Of a stretch of DNA of 64,000 bases, positions 44,024 to 53,074 are shown piece after piece. The first letter of the stretch is position 1. Every line of letters begins with the position of its first letter. A program made the translations under genes and the position numbers. The DNA comes from Maribellus maritimus. Its GTDB lineage: Bacteria > Bacteroidota > Bacteroidia > Bacteroidales > Prolixibacteraceae. The notes beneath the pieces are model-generated. The model was not told the DNA's origin and did not search any database. It saw only the letters and a list, made by a program, of their open reading frames with translations. The stretch lies in the NCBI RefSeq assembly GCF_022267315.1, contig NZ_JAIKLE010000002.1, positions 124,001-188,000 on the forward strand, written 5' to 3'.

Positions 44024-45646
44024 TTAGTTTTTTGCAGGAAAGATCCGTTGATATTCTTTTTGCCAAACTGCTTCCATTTCTTTTATTTTTTCCGGCATTT
44101 CTTTAGCCAGATTGTTGGTTTCCGTGCGATCTGTTGCCATGTTAAACAGCTCCCATTCACCGCCACTTAATGCCGAAATTTTCCAGTCGCCAATACGTAA
44201 GGCCCGTCCGCCTTCATGTTCCCAGAAAAGTGTATCGTGAGTTGTTGAAATTTCTTCTTTAAAAAGGGGGAGGATTGATTTTCCTTCTATCTGCGAAGTT
44301 TCCAAATTATTTATCATAGAGGGATATTCAGCTTCAGCCAGTTCCAGACAAGTGGGCAAAATATCGATAACATGCCCGACTCCCTGGTTGATGGTATTTT
44401 CTTTTCCTTTTAGCCCGGCTGGCCAGTGTACAATAAACGGTGTGCAGTTTCCGCCTTCAAACGATTCTTTTTTCCAGTAACGAAAAGGGGCGTTGATAGC
44501 TCCGGCCCATGCCACACCCAGATAGCCCCAGGTGAGTTCAGGTCCTGGCCGTTCAAAGGTATTGTAATCTATTTCTTCACCTTCACGGTTGTGTCCGGGG
44601 CGGTCGAAACCAGGTTGGTAACCCCGCTCGGGCGAAGCTCCGTTGTCGGCAAGGAAAAGAATAACTGTATTGTCGTATTCCCCGGTTTCTTTCAGCTTTT
44701 GAATCAGCCGTCCGATTCCCTGGTCTAATCGATCAACCATAGCAGCATGTGCTTCCATGTGTCTGGCTTCCCAGGCTTTATTTACACAATCAGTCCACAA
44801 CTTTCCAGATTCGTTTGGGGCCAGCGGAGCAATTGCCGGATCGACTATTCCCTGTTCAATTAATCCTTTGTATCGGTTTTCACGGAGTTTGTCCCAGCCT
44901 TCGTCATACACCCCTTTATATTTTTCAATATCTTCAGGCAAAGCATGCAACGGCCAGTGTGGTGCAGTGTGTGCAACATACAAAAAGAAAGGTTTATCGT
45001 CTTTACTGTACGAATCAACCATCTCAATACTTTTGTCGGTAATAAAATCGGTGATATAAAAGTCGTCGGGGACATTTTTTATTTCTTCTTCGTTATGAAC
45101 CAGGCTAAAGGGATCGTAATAATCAACTACTCCCCAAATTACCCCCCAGTATTCGTCAAAACCACGGTTGCTTGGGTAGGATTCCGGGGGAGCAAAAATG
45201 CCTGTGTCTTTTCGATGGGAAAGCCACAACAATTGTTCTTCCTTGTCGGGCAGAGCTTTGGTTCGCGAGAGGTGCCATTTCCCGGCCATTCCGGTATGGT
45301 AACCGTTTGTTTTTAATACTTCAGCAATAGTTGCTGCATTTCGTGAAAGCGTTTGTCCGTTTCTGTCAAGTCCAACCTGATGAGGATATTTGCCGGTCAA
45401 CAGGGATGCGCGTGTAGGACAACACCGTGCCGCGTTATGAAATTGTGTAAACCGGACACCTCCGGCTGCCAGCCCGTCGAGGTTTGGAGTGTTTATCTCG
45501 CCGCCATAACAACCAATATCAGAATAGCCCAGATCGTCGGCCATAACGATGATAATATTTGGCTTTTTCTCCTCTTTTTTTTCTTCTGTGTTTGAGCTGC
45601 AGCCTGCAAAAATCAACGCAACAAAAACATACAACAAATTTTTCAT
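44024..45646 (-). CDS. S1-family sulfatase lipoprotein
   Basis: 540 residues. Lipobox LIFAGC (Cys16), then a sulfatase domain. Metal-binding DD at IIVMADDLGYSDIG, and the sulfatase signature NAARCCPTRASLLTG, where C75 is the formylglycine precursor (C-x-P-x-R). Downstream conserved segments are MAGKWHLS, YVAHTAPHWPLH and LFLADNGASPE. It removes sulfate esters from sugars outside the cytoplasm after activation by a maturase not encoded here. It is the last gene of the PUL operon, 29 bp after the sulfatase at 45676. Confidence 0.95.
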   Translation of the reverse strand: MKNLLYVFVALIFAGCSSNTEEKKEEKKPNIIIVMADDLGYSDIGCYGGEINTPNLDGLAAGGVRFTQFHNAARCCPTRASLLTGKYPHQVGLDRNGQTLSRNAATIAEVLKTNGYHTGMAGKWHLSRTKALPDKEEQLLWLSHRKDTGIFAPPESYPSNRGFDEYWGVIWGVVDYYDPFSLVHNEEEIKNVPDDFYITDFITDKSIEMVDSYSKDDKPFFLYVAHTAPHWPLHALPEDIEKYKGVYDEGWDKLRENRYKGLIEQGIVDPAIAPLAPNESGKLWTDCVNKAWEARHMEAHAAMVDRLDQGIGRLIQKLKETGEYDNTVILFLADNGASPERGYQPGFDRPGHNREGEEIDYNTFERPGPELTWGYLGVAWAGAINAPFRYWKKESFEGGNCTPFIVHWPAGLKGKENTINQGVGHVIDILPTCLELAEAEYPSMINNLETSQIEGKSILPLFKEEISTTHDTLFWEHEGGRALRIGDWKISALSGGEWELFNMATDRTETNNLAKEMPEKIKEMEAVWQKEYQRIFPAKN

Positions 45647-45675
45647 GTTTTATTTTTTTAATTTCAGTTCCTGAT

Positions 45676-47328
45676 TTATTTCTTTTCGGAACTGTTTTTT
45701 TCTTTGTACAGTTTTTGAATTTTATTCCAGGCCAGCACATGATTTGCCTGTGCCCATTCCTCATACATTTTTTCCATTTCATTTACCTTTTCCGGTTGTT
45801 GAGAAGCAATGTTGTGCATCTCCGACCGGTCGGTTTCCAAATCATATAATTCCCATTCTGTTTCACGTTCTTTATTCCATTTTGAAACCAGTTTATATTT
45901 TCCCAGTCGTACCGCTTTATTTCCCTCATGTTCCCAGAATATGGGTTCAGTATGAATAGGTTTATTTTCACCTTTTAAAAGCGGAACAAGGCTTTTTCCT
46001 GAAGTTGGCACAATTCTATTTCCCCGATATTCCTCAGGATAAGTCGTTTGGGCAACGTCAACAAATGTGGCCATAAGATCGGGCAAAAATCCGTATTCCG
46101 AAACGATTCGGCCTTCATTTTCTTTTGGAATTACTTTGGGCCAATGCGCAATAAATGGTGTTCCTATTCCTCCCTCGTGCACCCAGTGTTTGTATTCGCG
46201 GTAGGGGGTATTTGAAGCATTGGCCCATGCACCGCCATACGACAAGAAATAGCCTTCTTTTGTATCCAGTTGCTCTGCCGGTCCTCCTCCCAGTTCCCCG
46301 CCTTCAGCACAGGCGCCGTTGTCATTTAAAAAGATAATCAGCGTATTGTCTAATATATTTTGGTCTTTTAAATGACTAACAAGTTTTCCTATGTTCTGAT
46401 CCATTTGGTCTATCATTGCCGAATAGATAGCTCGTCGCAGATCCATTTCTATTTTCTTTTCCTCGGACAAAGTGTTCCAATCGCGCCAATCCTGGGGAGA
46501 CAAATCCCATTTCTCATCAATAATTCCCATCTCTTGCATTCTCTCATAACGGGCTTCCCGCAGTTTTGTCCAGCCTTCCATGTATTTTCCTTTGTATTTT
46601 TCAACCACTTTCCGGGGCGCATTTAAAGGCCAGTGCGGTGCAGTGTAAGCCAGGTATAAAAAGAAAGGCTTCTTACTATTCTCTGTTTTTGCTTCATCAA
46701 TAAACTGAATGGCATAGTCGGTAAAAGCATCGGTTGTATAAAAATCGTCATCGCTAACCGAAACCGTATCGTTCATGTAAGTTATACCTCGTGGATAAAC
46801 CGGTTTAAAGAAATTGCTTGCTCCGGGAATTAACCCGTAAAACTTATCAAACCCACGTTGTAAGGGCCATTTTGATTTATCGGATATTCCGAGGTGCCAT
46901 TTGCCGGTCATCAATGTGGTATAACCGGCTTCTTTTAGCACTTCGGCAATTGTTACGCAGTTTTTATTCAAAAAACCACGGTATTCAGGAATTCCCAAAT
47001 CGTGTTGAGCAAAGTCAGCGGGAGTGTTGGTCATGTGACCTATTCCGGTTTGATGCGGATAGCAACCCGTCATCAGGCTGGCGCGGGTTGGGCAGCAGCG
47101 TGCTCCGTTGTAAAACTGTGTAAGACGCAGCCCCTTGTTGGCCAGCGCATCTAAATTTGGGGTTTCCACTTCTCCTCCGAAACATCCCGGATCTGAATAC
47201 CCCATGTCGTCGGAGAGAATAAGAATAATATTGGGTTTTGGCGACGATTCCGTATAATTTTTGTTTTTTTGTAAATCACATCCGCCTAATAATATAAGCA
47301 CCAAATAAAAAAATATCTGTTTATTCAT
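45676..47328 (-). CDS. S1-family sulfatase lipoprotein
   Basis: 550 residues. Lipobox LILLGGC (Cys17). Domain features: ILILSDDMGYSDPG, signature NGARCCPTRASLMTG with C78 as formylglycine site, MTGKWHLG, YLAYTAPHWPLN and FLNDNGACAEGG. It is similar in plan to the neighbour at 44024 (both have the arylsulfatase CCPTR form) but clearly diverged, so they probably act on different sulfate positions of one polymer. Gap to the GH2 gene is 29 bp. Confidence 0.95.
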   Translation of the reverse strand: MNKQIFFYLVLILLGGCDLQKNKNYTESSPKPNIILILSDDMGYSDPGCFGGEVETPNLDALANKGLRLTQFYNGARCCPTRASLMTGCYPHQTGIGHMTNTPADFAQHDLGIPEYRGFLNKNCVTIAEVLKEAGYTTLMTGKWHLGISDKSKWPLQRGFDKFYGLIPGASNFFKPVYPRGITYMNDTVSVSDDDFYTTDAFTDYAIQFIDEAKTENSKKPFFLYLAYTAPHWPLNAPRKVVEKYKGKYMEGWTKLREARYERMQEMGIIDEKWDLSPQDWRDWNTLSEEKKIEMDLRRAIYSAMIDQMDQNIGKLVSHLKDQNILDNTLIIFLNDNGACAEGGELGGGPAEQLDTKEGYFLSYGGAWANASNTPYREYKHWVHEGGIGTPFIAHWPKVIPKENEGRIVSEYGFLPDLMATFVDVAQTTYPEEYRGNRIVPTSGKSLVPLLKGENKPIHTEPIFWEHEGNKAVRLGKYKLVSKWNKERETEWELYDLETDRSEMHNIASQQPEKVNEMEKMYEEWAQANHVLAWNKIQKLYKEKNSSEKK

Positions 47329-47357
47329 AACCCGACTTTTAACTCTTTTTTTTTTAA

Positions 47358-49199
47358 TTATTCCTGATATAATACCGAATGTAGTTCATGTAATTTATCG
47401 ACAGGAATTTTAATAAGCTCCCTGTCGTAGGTCATCAAACCATTTACTTCGCCTTCCACATCTGTGGTTTGTGTGTAAACTGCCGCAGAAAGTCCTTTGG
47501 TTTTTTTCATTTCAACAATCTGGTTGAATTTGTAAATATAGGCATCTAATAATTCCTTTTCTGAATGATAAGTCTGATAACCCCAGTTTCGCATCTCGGG
47601 ATTCCACAAATTTGTCTCTATCGGATACCCGATTCCACCAAATTCACCAATAACAGAAGCTCTGTCCAACGAAGCAGGAGGTATGCGTACCTCAGTCTGG
47701 TAGGTATGAATATCATAAACATCACCACAATTTCGAAGCGCCCAGCCACTCACTGCATTTACTAAACGGGTGGGATCGTAGTCTTTTACCATTTTTGCAA
47801 TTCTGCAGGTAGCATACTGGCCCCAACCTTCGTTGAAAGGCACCCACATTACAATACTTGGTGAATTGTAATGAGTATCAATCATTCTGCGAAGTTCCAG
47901 TTCAAACTGTTGCGCATCTTCATTTCGAACATTCAAATCGGGCCCGTTTGGCCTTACGTGTTGGACATGTTCCGGTCTTTCATTTCCTGTTTTTGGAATA
48001 ACAACCATCCCGGAAGGCATATCCTGCCAAACCAGCATACCCAGTTTATCGCAGTGATAAAACCAGCGGTCAGGCTCAACTTTTATGTGTTTCCGAATCA
48101 TATTGAATCCCATTTTTTTTGTCATTTCAATGTCGTATTTCATTGCTTCATCAGAAGGAGGTGTGTGTAATCCGTCAGGCCACCACCCCTGATCAAGCGG
48201 GCCATATTGAAAAACCGGTTGGTTATTTAGGAAAAGGTATTTTGTTCCTTTGTGATTTTCCAGACTAATTTTACGCATCCCAAAATAACTTTGCACTTCA
48301 TCAATTTTTTCACCTGCCTTATTAAAAAGTTTTAAGTTCAAATCGTATAAATTAGGAGCATCGGTCGACCATAATTCAGGATTTGGGATATCGATTAAGC
48401 CTCTAATATTTGCCGGAATTTCAGTTTTTGCCACTTCTTTTCCCTGAAACGAAACCACCGTCTCAATTTTGTATTCCGGTTTTAATGATTTGTTTAATAC
48501 AGGAGTTACCGCGATTGTTTTTTTATCGATATCGGGAACCAGCTTCGCCTCTTTCAAAAACGCTTCCGGAGAAACAGCTTCCATCCAGACCGTCTGCCAG
48601 ATTCCGCTTACCGGAGTATACCAGATTCCCTCCTGAGGCATCTGTTGTTTCCCCCGCGGCTGTGAGCCAAAACTTGATGGATCATCCACACAAACAACCA
48701 ATTCCTGTTCTCCTTTTCCGGTCAGATATTCTGTAATATCAAACGAAAAACGATCATAAGCTCCTTTGTGTGCACCCACAACAGCACCATTTATAAAAAC
48801 AGTAGTTGAATAATCAACGGCTTCAAAGTTCAGAATTACATTTTTCTCACTCCAGTCCGTCGGAATTTCAAAAGTTCGTTTGTACCAAATCCGATCGTCT
48901 GGTTTAACCTCGCCCATTACTCCCGAAAGCGATGATTCCACACAGAAAGGCACTAATATTTCGCCTTGATATTTTTTTGGTTGTGCCTGGTTCTTTTTTA
49001 AAATGGAGTAGTTCCAAAGTCCATTTAAGTTTATCCAGTCTGAACGTTCAAATTGCGGACGTGGATATTCCTGCCACACATTTTCAGGCGTAATTTCTGC
49101 TGCCCAGCGGGTTTTCATTTTTTCGCCGGCCGGTTGCCATTTTTGAGCAAATGTTGTAACAAAGGTTACCAATAATAGTGTTGTAAGTTTAAATTTCAT
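47358..49199 (-). CDS. Glycoside hydrolase family 2 enzyme
   Basis: 613 residues. Signal peptide (1-18). GH2 sugar-binding N-domain (about 40-200, RSDWINLNGLWNYSI), Ig-like domain (about 205-310), and TIM barrel (about 315-605). The acid/base is the Glu in MWVPFNEGWGQ (near 455) and the nucleophile the Glu in VIGEFGGIG (near 517). The absence of C-terminal accessory domains keeps it near the beta-glucuronidase/beta-galactosidase minimum. Which sugar is cut is open. It lies between two sulfatase genes, suggesting stepwise desulfation and cleavage of a sulfated glycan. Confidence 0.93.
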   Translation of the reverse strand: MKFKLTTLLLVTFVTTFAQKWQPAGEKMKTRWAAEITPENVWQEYPRPQFERSDWINLNGLWNYSILKKNQAQPKKYQGEILVPFCVESSLSGVMGEVKPDDRIWYKRTFEIPTDWSEKNVILNFEAVDYSTTVFINGAVVGAHKGAYDRFSFDITEYLTGKGEQELVVCVDDPSSFGSQPRGKQQMPQEGIWYTPVSGIWQTVWMEAVSPEAFLKEAKLVPDIDKKTIAVTPVLNKSLKPEYKIETVVSFQGKEVAKTEIPANIRGLIDIPNPELWSTDAPNLYDLNLKLFNKAGEKIDEVQSYFGMRKISLENHKGTKYLFLNNQPVFQYGPLDQGWWPDGLHTPPSDEAMKYDIEMTKKMGFNMIRKHIKVEPDRWFYHCDKLGMLVWQDMPSGMVVIPKTGNERPEHVQHVRPNGPDLNVRNEDAQQFELELRRMIDTHYNSPSIVMWVPFNEGWGQYATCRIAKMVKDYDPTRLVNAVSGWALRNCGDVYDIHTYQTEVRIPPASLDRASVIGEFGGIGYPIETNLWNPEMRNWGYQTYHSEKELLDAYIYKFNQIVEMKKTKGLSAAVYTQTTDVEGEVNGLMTYDRELIKIPVDKLHELHSVLYQE

Positions 49200-49289
49200 T
49201 TATTTTATTTTTGATTGATATTCAATTTGATTAAATACTTGATTTTATTCGACAAAAAAGAAACTTTCGTAATTTTCCCTGTAAATATT

Positions 49290-50702
49290 TCAGTTTTCAA
49301 AATGGTTCCCTTTTCGGGCATTGTTTAGCTCTTCAAATGAATCAATTGCCGTACCGGGATCGCCTTGCTTTGTCATCCATTCATCCAGTTTTTTTGAAAG
49401 CTTGTTTTGAATTGCTGTAAATCCCTCCCGGTTTGATAAATTATTCATTTCATTTGAGTCGCTTGTCATATCGTACAATTCTTCAGGCGGTCGTTTCTGA
49501 TAGCGAGTCACCAAGTCCAGTATTTTTTGATCGCTTGAAGCTTCAAAAATCCAGGACGGCCAGTATTGATTTTCCGTCATTCTGGCCATCAAATGTTTTT
49601 CGATATAAAGATTTTCGTGGGCGAGATTTTTGATATAATGATATTTTCCATCGGTGATTGAACGAATGGGGTAGGGAGGCCCCTCCGGAACGTTGTTGTG
49701 CATAAAATAAGCAAACTCGCGGTGGGTATCCTTTTCTCCCAGCAGCACCGGGAGAAAGCTTGAACCATCGAAGCCCGCACTGGTTTTATAATCCAGCGCA
49801 TCAAGCAAAGTTGGCAAGACGTCGTTGTACTGGATTAGCGCATTGGTACACGTACCGCTTTTCACTTTTCCGGGCCACCGCACAATCAACCCGGTATGGA
49901 CGCCATTGTTCCAGTTGGTCCATTTGCAGCCCGGAATCTGTGAACCCTGTTCAGAAGTAAAAATTACAATTGTATTGTCTTCAATACCTTCTTCCTTTAA
50001 AAGGTCAAGCGTAGTACCTATCTGCTGGTCGAGTACTTCTATTTCTGCAAGGTATTTTGTGAATTCACTGCGCATTTCTTTGGTGTCGGCAACGTACTCC
50101 GGCAAATTCAGTTTTTCGGGATCAAAATGTGAGGGATCGCCCACCGTCCAGGGAATGTGGGGAACCACCAGCGCAGTAACCAGGCAAAATGGTTGTTTTC
50201 TGTTTTTGGTTATAAAGTCCCGCAAACCGGCTGCATCGTAACCGGCTGTTTTTGAAACACAGTCGCGTTCAACTCCATCAATCATTTCAAAAGGATAAAC
50301 CTCGCGAGGGTTCGCATGTACCTTTCCGGCAATCCCTACACGGTATCCCAAGTCTCCCAAATACTGAACGATACTTGTTGTTCCGCTGCGCGCAATGGAA
50401 TGATTCCAGCAAACGCCGCTGGTGGCGGGTTGCAAACCGGTATACAATTCGGCGCGGCACGGTACACACATCGACATGGTAACAAAGGCGCGGTTAAACG
50501 TCATCCCCTGTGAAGCCAGTTTGTCGATTTGTGGTGTTTTTACATTTGTTCCACCATAAAGCGGCAAATCACTGTATGTACAGTCATCTGCTATAATGAT
50601 AAGAATATTGGGTGTTTTATCCAATCCTGAAATTTGCGGTTTGGGTTGACTCCAAAGAACCGGGCAAATTAATAACAGAAGTAGGGTCAGGTTTAGTTTC
50701 AT
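49290..50702 (-). CDS. S1-family sulfatase, heparan-N-sulfatase-like
   Basis: 470 residues. Signal peptide without lipobox (1-18, ending LWSQP), so possibly soluble in the periplasm. The formylglycine motif is MSMCVPCRAELYTG (C79-V-P-C82-R83), with Cys instead of Ser/Thr two residues before the usual Arg context. Other motifs: IIIADDCTYSDLPLYGG, AGKVHANP, VVPHIPWTVGDP and FTSEQGSQIPGCKW. It is more distant from the other two sulfatases than they are from each other. It follows the GH-A-like gene by 134 bp and precedes the GH2 gene by 90 bp. Confidence 0.92.
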   Translation of the reverse strand: MKLNLTLLLLLICPVLWSQPKPQISGLDKTPNILIIIADDCTYSDLPLYGGTNVKTPQIDKLASQGMTFNRAFVTMSMCVPCRAELYTGLQPATSGVCWNHSIARSGTTSIVQYLGDLGYRVGIAGKVHANPREVYPFEMIDGVERDCVSKTAGYDAAGLRDFITKNRKQPFCLVTALVVPHIPWTVGDPSHFDPEKLNLPEYVADTKEMRSEFTKYLAEIEVLDQQIGTTLDLLKEEGIEDNTIVIFTSEQGSQIPGCKWTNWNNGVHTGLIVRWPGKVKSGTCTNALIQYNDVLPTLLDALDYKTSAGFDGSSFLPVLLGEKDTHREFAYFMHNNVPEGPPYPIRSITDGKYHYIKNLAHENLYIEKHLMARMTENQYWPSWIFEASSDQKILDLVTRYQKRPPEELYDMTSDSNEMNNLSNREGFTAIQNKLSKKLDEWMTKQGDPGTAIDSFEELNNARKGNHFEN

Positions 50703-50836
50703 TTTTTAATATTTCGAGTGTTCGATGTAAAAATATTCATTTTTGACGGATACAAGGAGACAAAACACCAATGAAAGCAAGAGTCGACCTTCATATGCGG
50801 TTATATTTGTTTTTTGTTAAGTTGAACATTATCTTT

Positions 50837-52912
50837 TTAATTTGCCAAAATCAAACACTCGGACCAGGCTTCTTTTTCAGTAAAAACTTTTAGTAAATAC
50901 ATTCCTTTTGTGAGGTTACCTAAGTTTATCTGACCGGAGTGCACAGGTTGTAAAGCTGTCATTGCCCTTCCGTTTAAATCGAACAACCGGAATTGTCCCT
51001 GTTCTTCTACTACTTTGCTGGAAAACCTGATGCTATTGGATACGGGATTAGGAAAAAAAAGATTAAAATCCGATGGTTGAGCAACAGTAGTGACGGCCGT
51101 TAGCAGGTCGTCAAAACTTTGTGTTATGCCCTTGCTCATGATCGATTTGATCTGGTTTGGGCTGAGAACTTCCCTGGTCCAAAAAAGTTCGTCGATGCTT
51201 CCGTAAAGAAAGGCCCTTTCTTCCGTTTTAAAAGCACCCAGCACAAATGGTCCGAGCGATTGTTCTGTGCCAAAATCGGCAATTCCTTTTAATTCTCCAT
51301 TTACATAAATGCTCTTCATCCTTTTTTCGGCATCGTGAACAATAGCGATGTGGTACCAGGTTTCGGGATTAATCACCTCAAAACTTTGTGCCCTGATTCC
51401 GCTTTCGAAAGAAGCAGGCATATCGCCATTTAATATTTCCATCATTATCCTTCCGGGTGGTGTACCTCCGGCGGGGTCTTTTTGATGAAGGATGGTCATT
51501 CCGGCATTGGCAACATCGGTTGATTGATCCATTTTTACCCAAACCCCAAGCGTACTGTTTTCTGCGCCTGCATTTATTAGCGCATCCTGTAGAGTTACAT
51601 ATGCTGTATTGTTAAAATTTAGTGCTTTCCCGAATTTACCATCAGTATAGGTTTCAGTACCCTTTGTTAAATTGAATATAACATTTTCGGGTGATGCATC
51701 TGTCAGGTTTTCATCAAAATTAAACTCCATAAAAATTTTTGTCGGATCAGGAGGTAAAGTGGGGTTATTCTCTCCTGTTTCAACTTCCTGAATTTTATGA
51801 AAATCATCGATAAAGGCATAATTAAACTGGTTTTCTCCGGTTTCCGGATCATCTTCGATGGTGGTTGCAGCAATTAGATTATTCAGGAGCCAGGGCATTG
51901 TATTTCCATCGAAGTTTGGTCCCCAGCTGATTTGGTAAGAATAAGTAGCTATATTGAACGATTCATACTGCGTCAGGAGTTCGTACACTTCCCACAAATA
52001 GTGTTTTCTGTTCTCAAACCACGGACATCCGCTCAAAAAGTCGTCCCATTCTTCTTTGGGGCGGCGTTCATTTAAGGCATGGAAAATATATTGATGCACC
52101 AGCATATCAGCCGAATAATTGTATTTCGAAGCAAATTCTGAAGGAATAAGATCCCGGGTATGATCCTGCCACCAGAAAACCAGCGAGAATTCTGTCATCA
52201 GTATTTTCTGATCGTCTCTTATCCTGGCATCTGCATAGCTGTACATTGAAACAATGTCGTTATTGTTTTTGTGGTGAATGTGTAAATCAATTCCCTCAAT
52301 CCACGGTGTTTCTTTTACAAAGTTCAACATTTGAAGCACACCGTCCGTATCGCGGTAGAAATCGTATAACCTGTTAAAAGCACCGAAATAGATTGGAATG
52401 TCTGCTTTTCCGTTTTTATATTCGTGAACCCGATTACACATGAATTGGTAAAACGGAGCCAACCTTGTGTTTCGTTCCAGGTCGTTCATCGATTCGATAA
52501 AGGGCTCGTTACCCACCACAATAATGTCGATTTTCCCCCAAACACGATCCAGAACGCGCTGGAGAAATTCATTATATGCGACAATTTCTGCACTTGTTGT
52601 ATCAGGATAAGATTGGTTATGAAAATTCCATTTGATGTTGAGAATAGTTTTGTACCCGGCATTTTTCAGGTTTAAAAAGTCCTCGAGTTGATCGTCAACA
52701 TCAGTTAAGCTACTCTGATTTTCATAATACTTGAAAAACTCAAAAAAGCCCCTTACCCAGGTGGTTTTTGTTCGGCCCAATTTGTCGACGTCCTCTGCAT
52801 GAAACAGCGATTCGTTAAAGTTTATACCCATTTCCTGTGCATGTATCCATAACGATGTAAACATCAGGCAAAGCGCAAAAATCCCTTTTATAACTATATT
52901 TTTACTTTTCAT
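50837..52912 (-). CDS. Clan GH-A-like enzyme with LamG and type IX sorting domains
   Basis: 691 residues. Signal peptide (1-26). Residues about 27-370 form a TIM-barrel-like domain with the paired clan GH-A glutamates: acid/base E136 in IIVVGNEPFIES and nucleophile E241 in ILMTEFSLVFWW. Residues about 395-600 are a LamG/concanavalin-type domain (GKFGKALNFNNTAYVTL, TWYHIAIVHDAEKRMKSIYVNG, GSIDELFWTREVLS). The last 70 are a Por secretion tail (LFFPNPVSNSIRFSS ... GNLTKGMYLLKVFT). I cannot assign a GH family, so the barrel may be a new or rare one. It is the first gene after susCD, and is exported to the cell surface. Confidence 0.8.
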   Translation of the reverse strand: MKSKNIVIKGIFALCLMFTSLWIHAQEMGINFNESLFHAEDVDKLGRTKTTWVRGFFEFFKYYENQSSLTDVDDQLEDFLNLKNAGYKTILNIKWNFHNQSYPDTTSAEIVAYNEFLQRVLDRVWGKIDIIVVGNEPFIESMNDLERNTRLAPFYQFMCNRVHEYKNGKADIPIYFGAFNRLYDFYRDTDGVLQMLNFVKETPWIEGIDLHIHHKNNNDIVSMYSYADARIRDDQKILMTEFSLVFWWQDHTRDLIPSEFASKYNYSADMLVHQYIFHALNERRPKEEWDDFLSGCPWFENRKHYLWEVYELLTQYESFNIATYSYQISWGPNFDGNTMPWLLNNLIAATTIEDDPETGENQFNYAFIDDFHKIQEVETGENNPTLPPDPTKIFMEFNFDENLTDASPENVIFNLTKGTETYTDGKFGKALNFNNTAYVTLQDALINAGAENSTLGVWVKMDQSTDVANAGMTILHQKDPAGGTPPGRIMMEILNGDMPASFESGIRAQSFEVINPETWYHIAIVHDAEKRMKSIYVNGELKGIADFGTEQSLGPFVLGAFKTEERAFLYGSIDELFWTREVLSPNQIKSIMSKGITQSFDDLLTAVTTVAQPSDFNLFFPNPVSNSIRFSSKVVEEQGQFRLFDLNGRAMTALQPVHSGQINLGNLTKGMYLLKVFTEKEAWSECLILAN

Positions 52913-53023
52913 CTCATTCTATTTATTTCTTCGGCTTTGTTAAATCTTGTTGTTGTATCTCTTTTGACTTGATAAATAAACAATAATCAATTATTTATTT
53001 AGCCAAACCATTCGACCAGAATA

Positions 53024-53056
53024 AGCAGGGCTGCATTTTTTTTATGCAGCCCCGCT
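53024..53056 (-). terminator. Hairpin after susD
   Basis: In the minus-strand transcript AGCGGGGCTGCAT (53056-53044) pairs with ATGCAGCCCTGCT (53036-53024) over 13 bp with one G-U pair and a 7-A loop. It lies 18 bp after the susD stop; no strong T run follows. It may reduce transcription or protect the susCD message, as seen in other PULs where susCD is more highly expressed than downstream enzymes. Confidence 0.75.
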
Positions 53057-53074
53057 AACAAACTAAACCAACTA

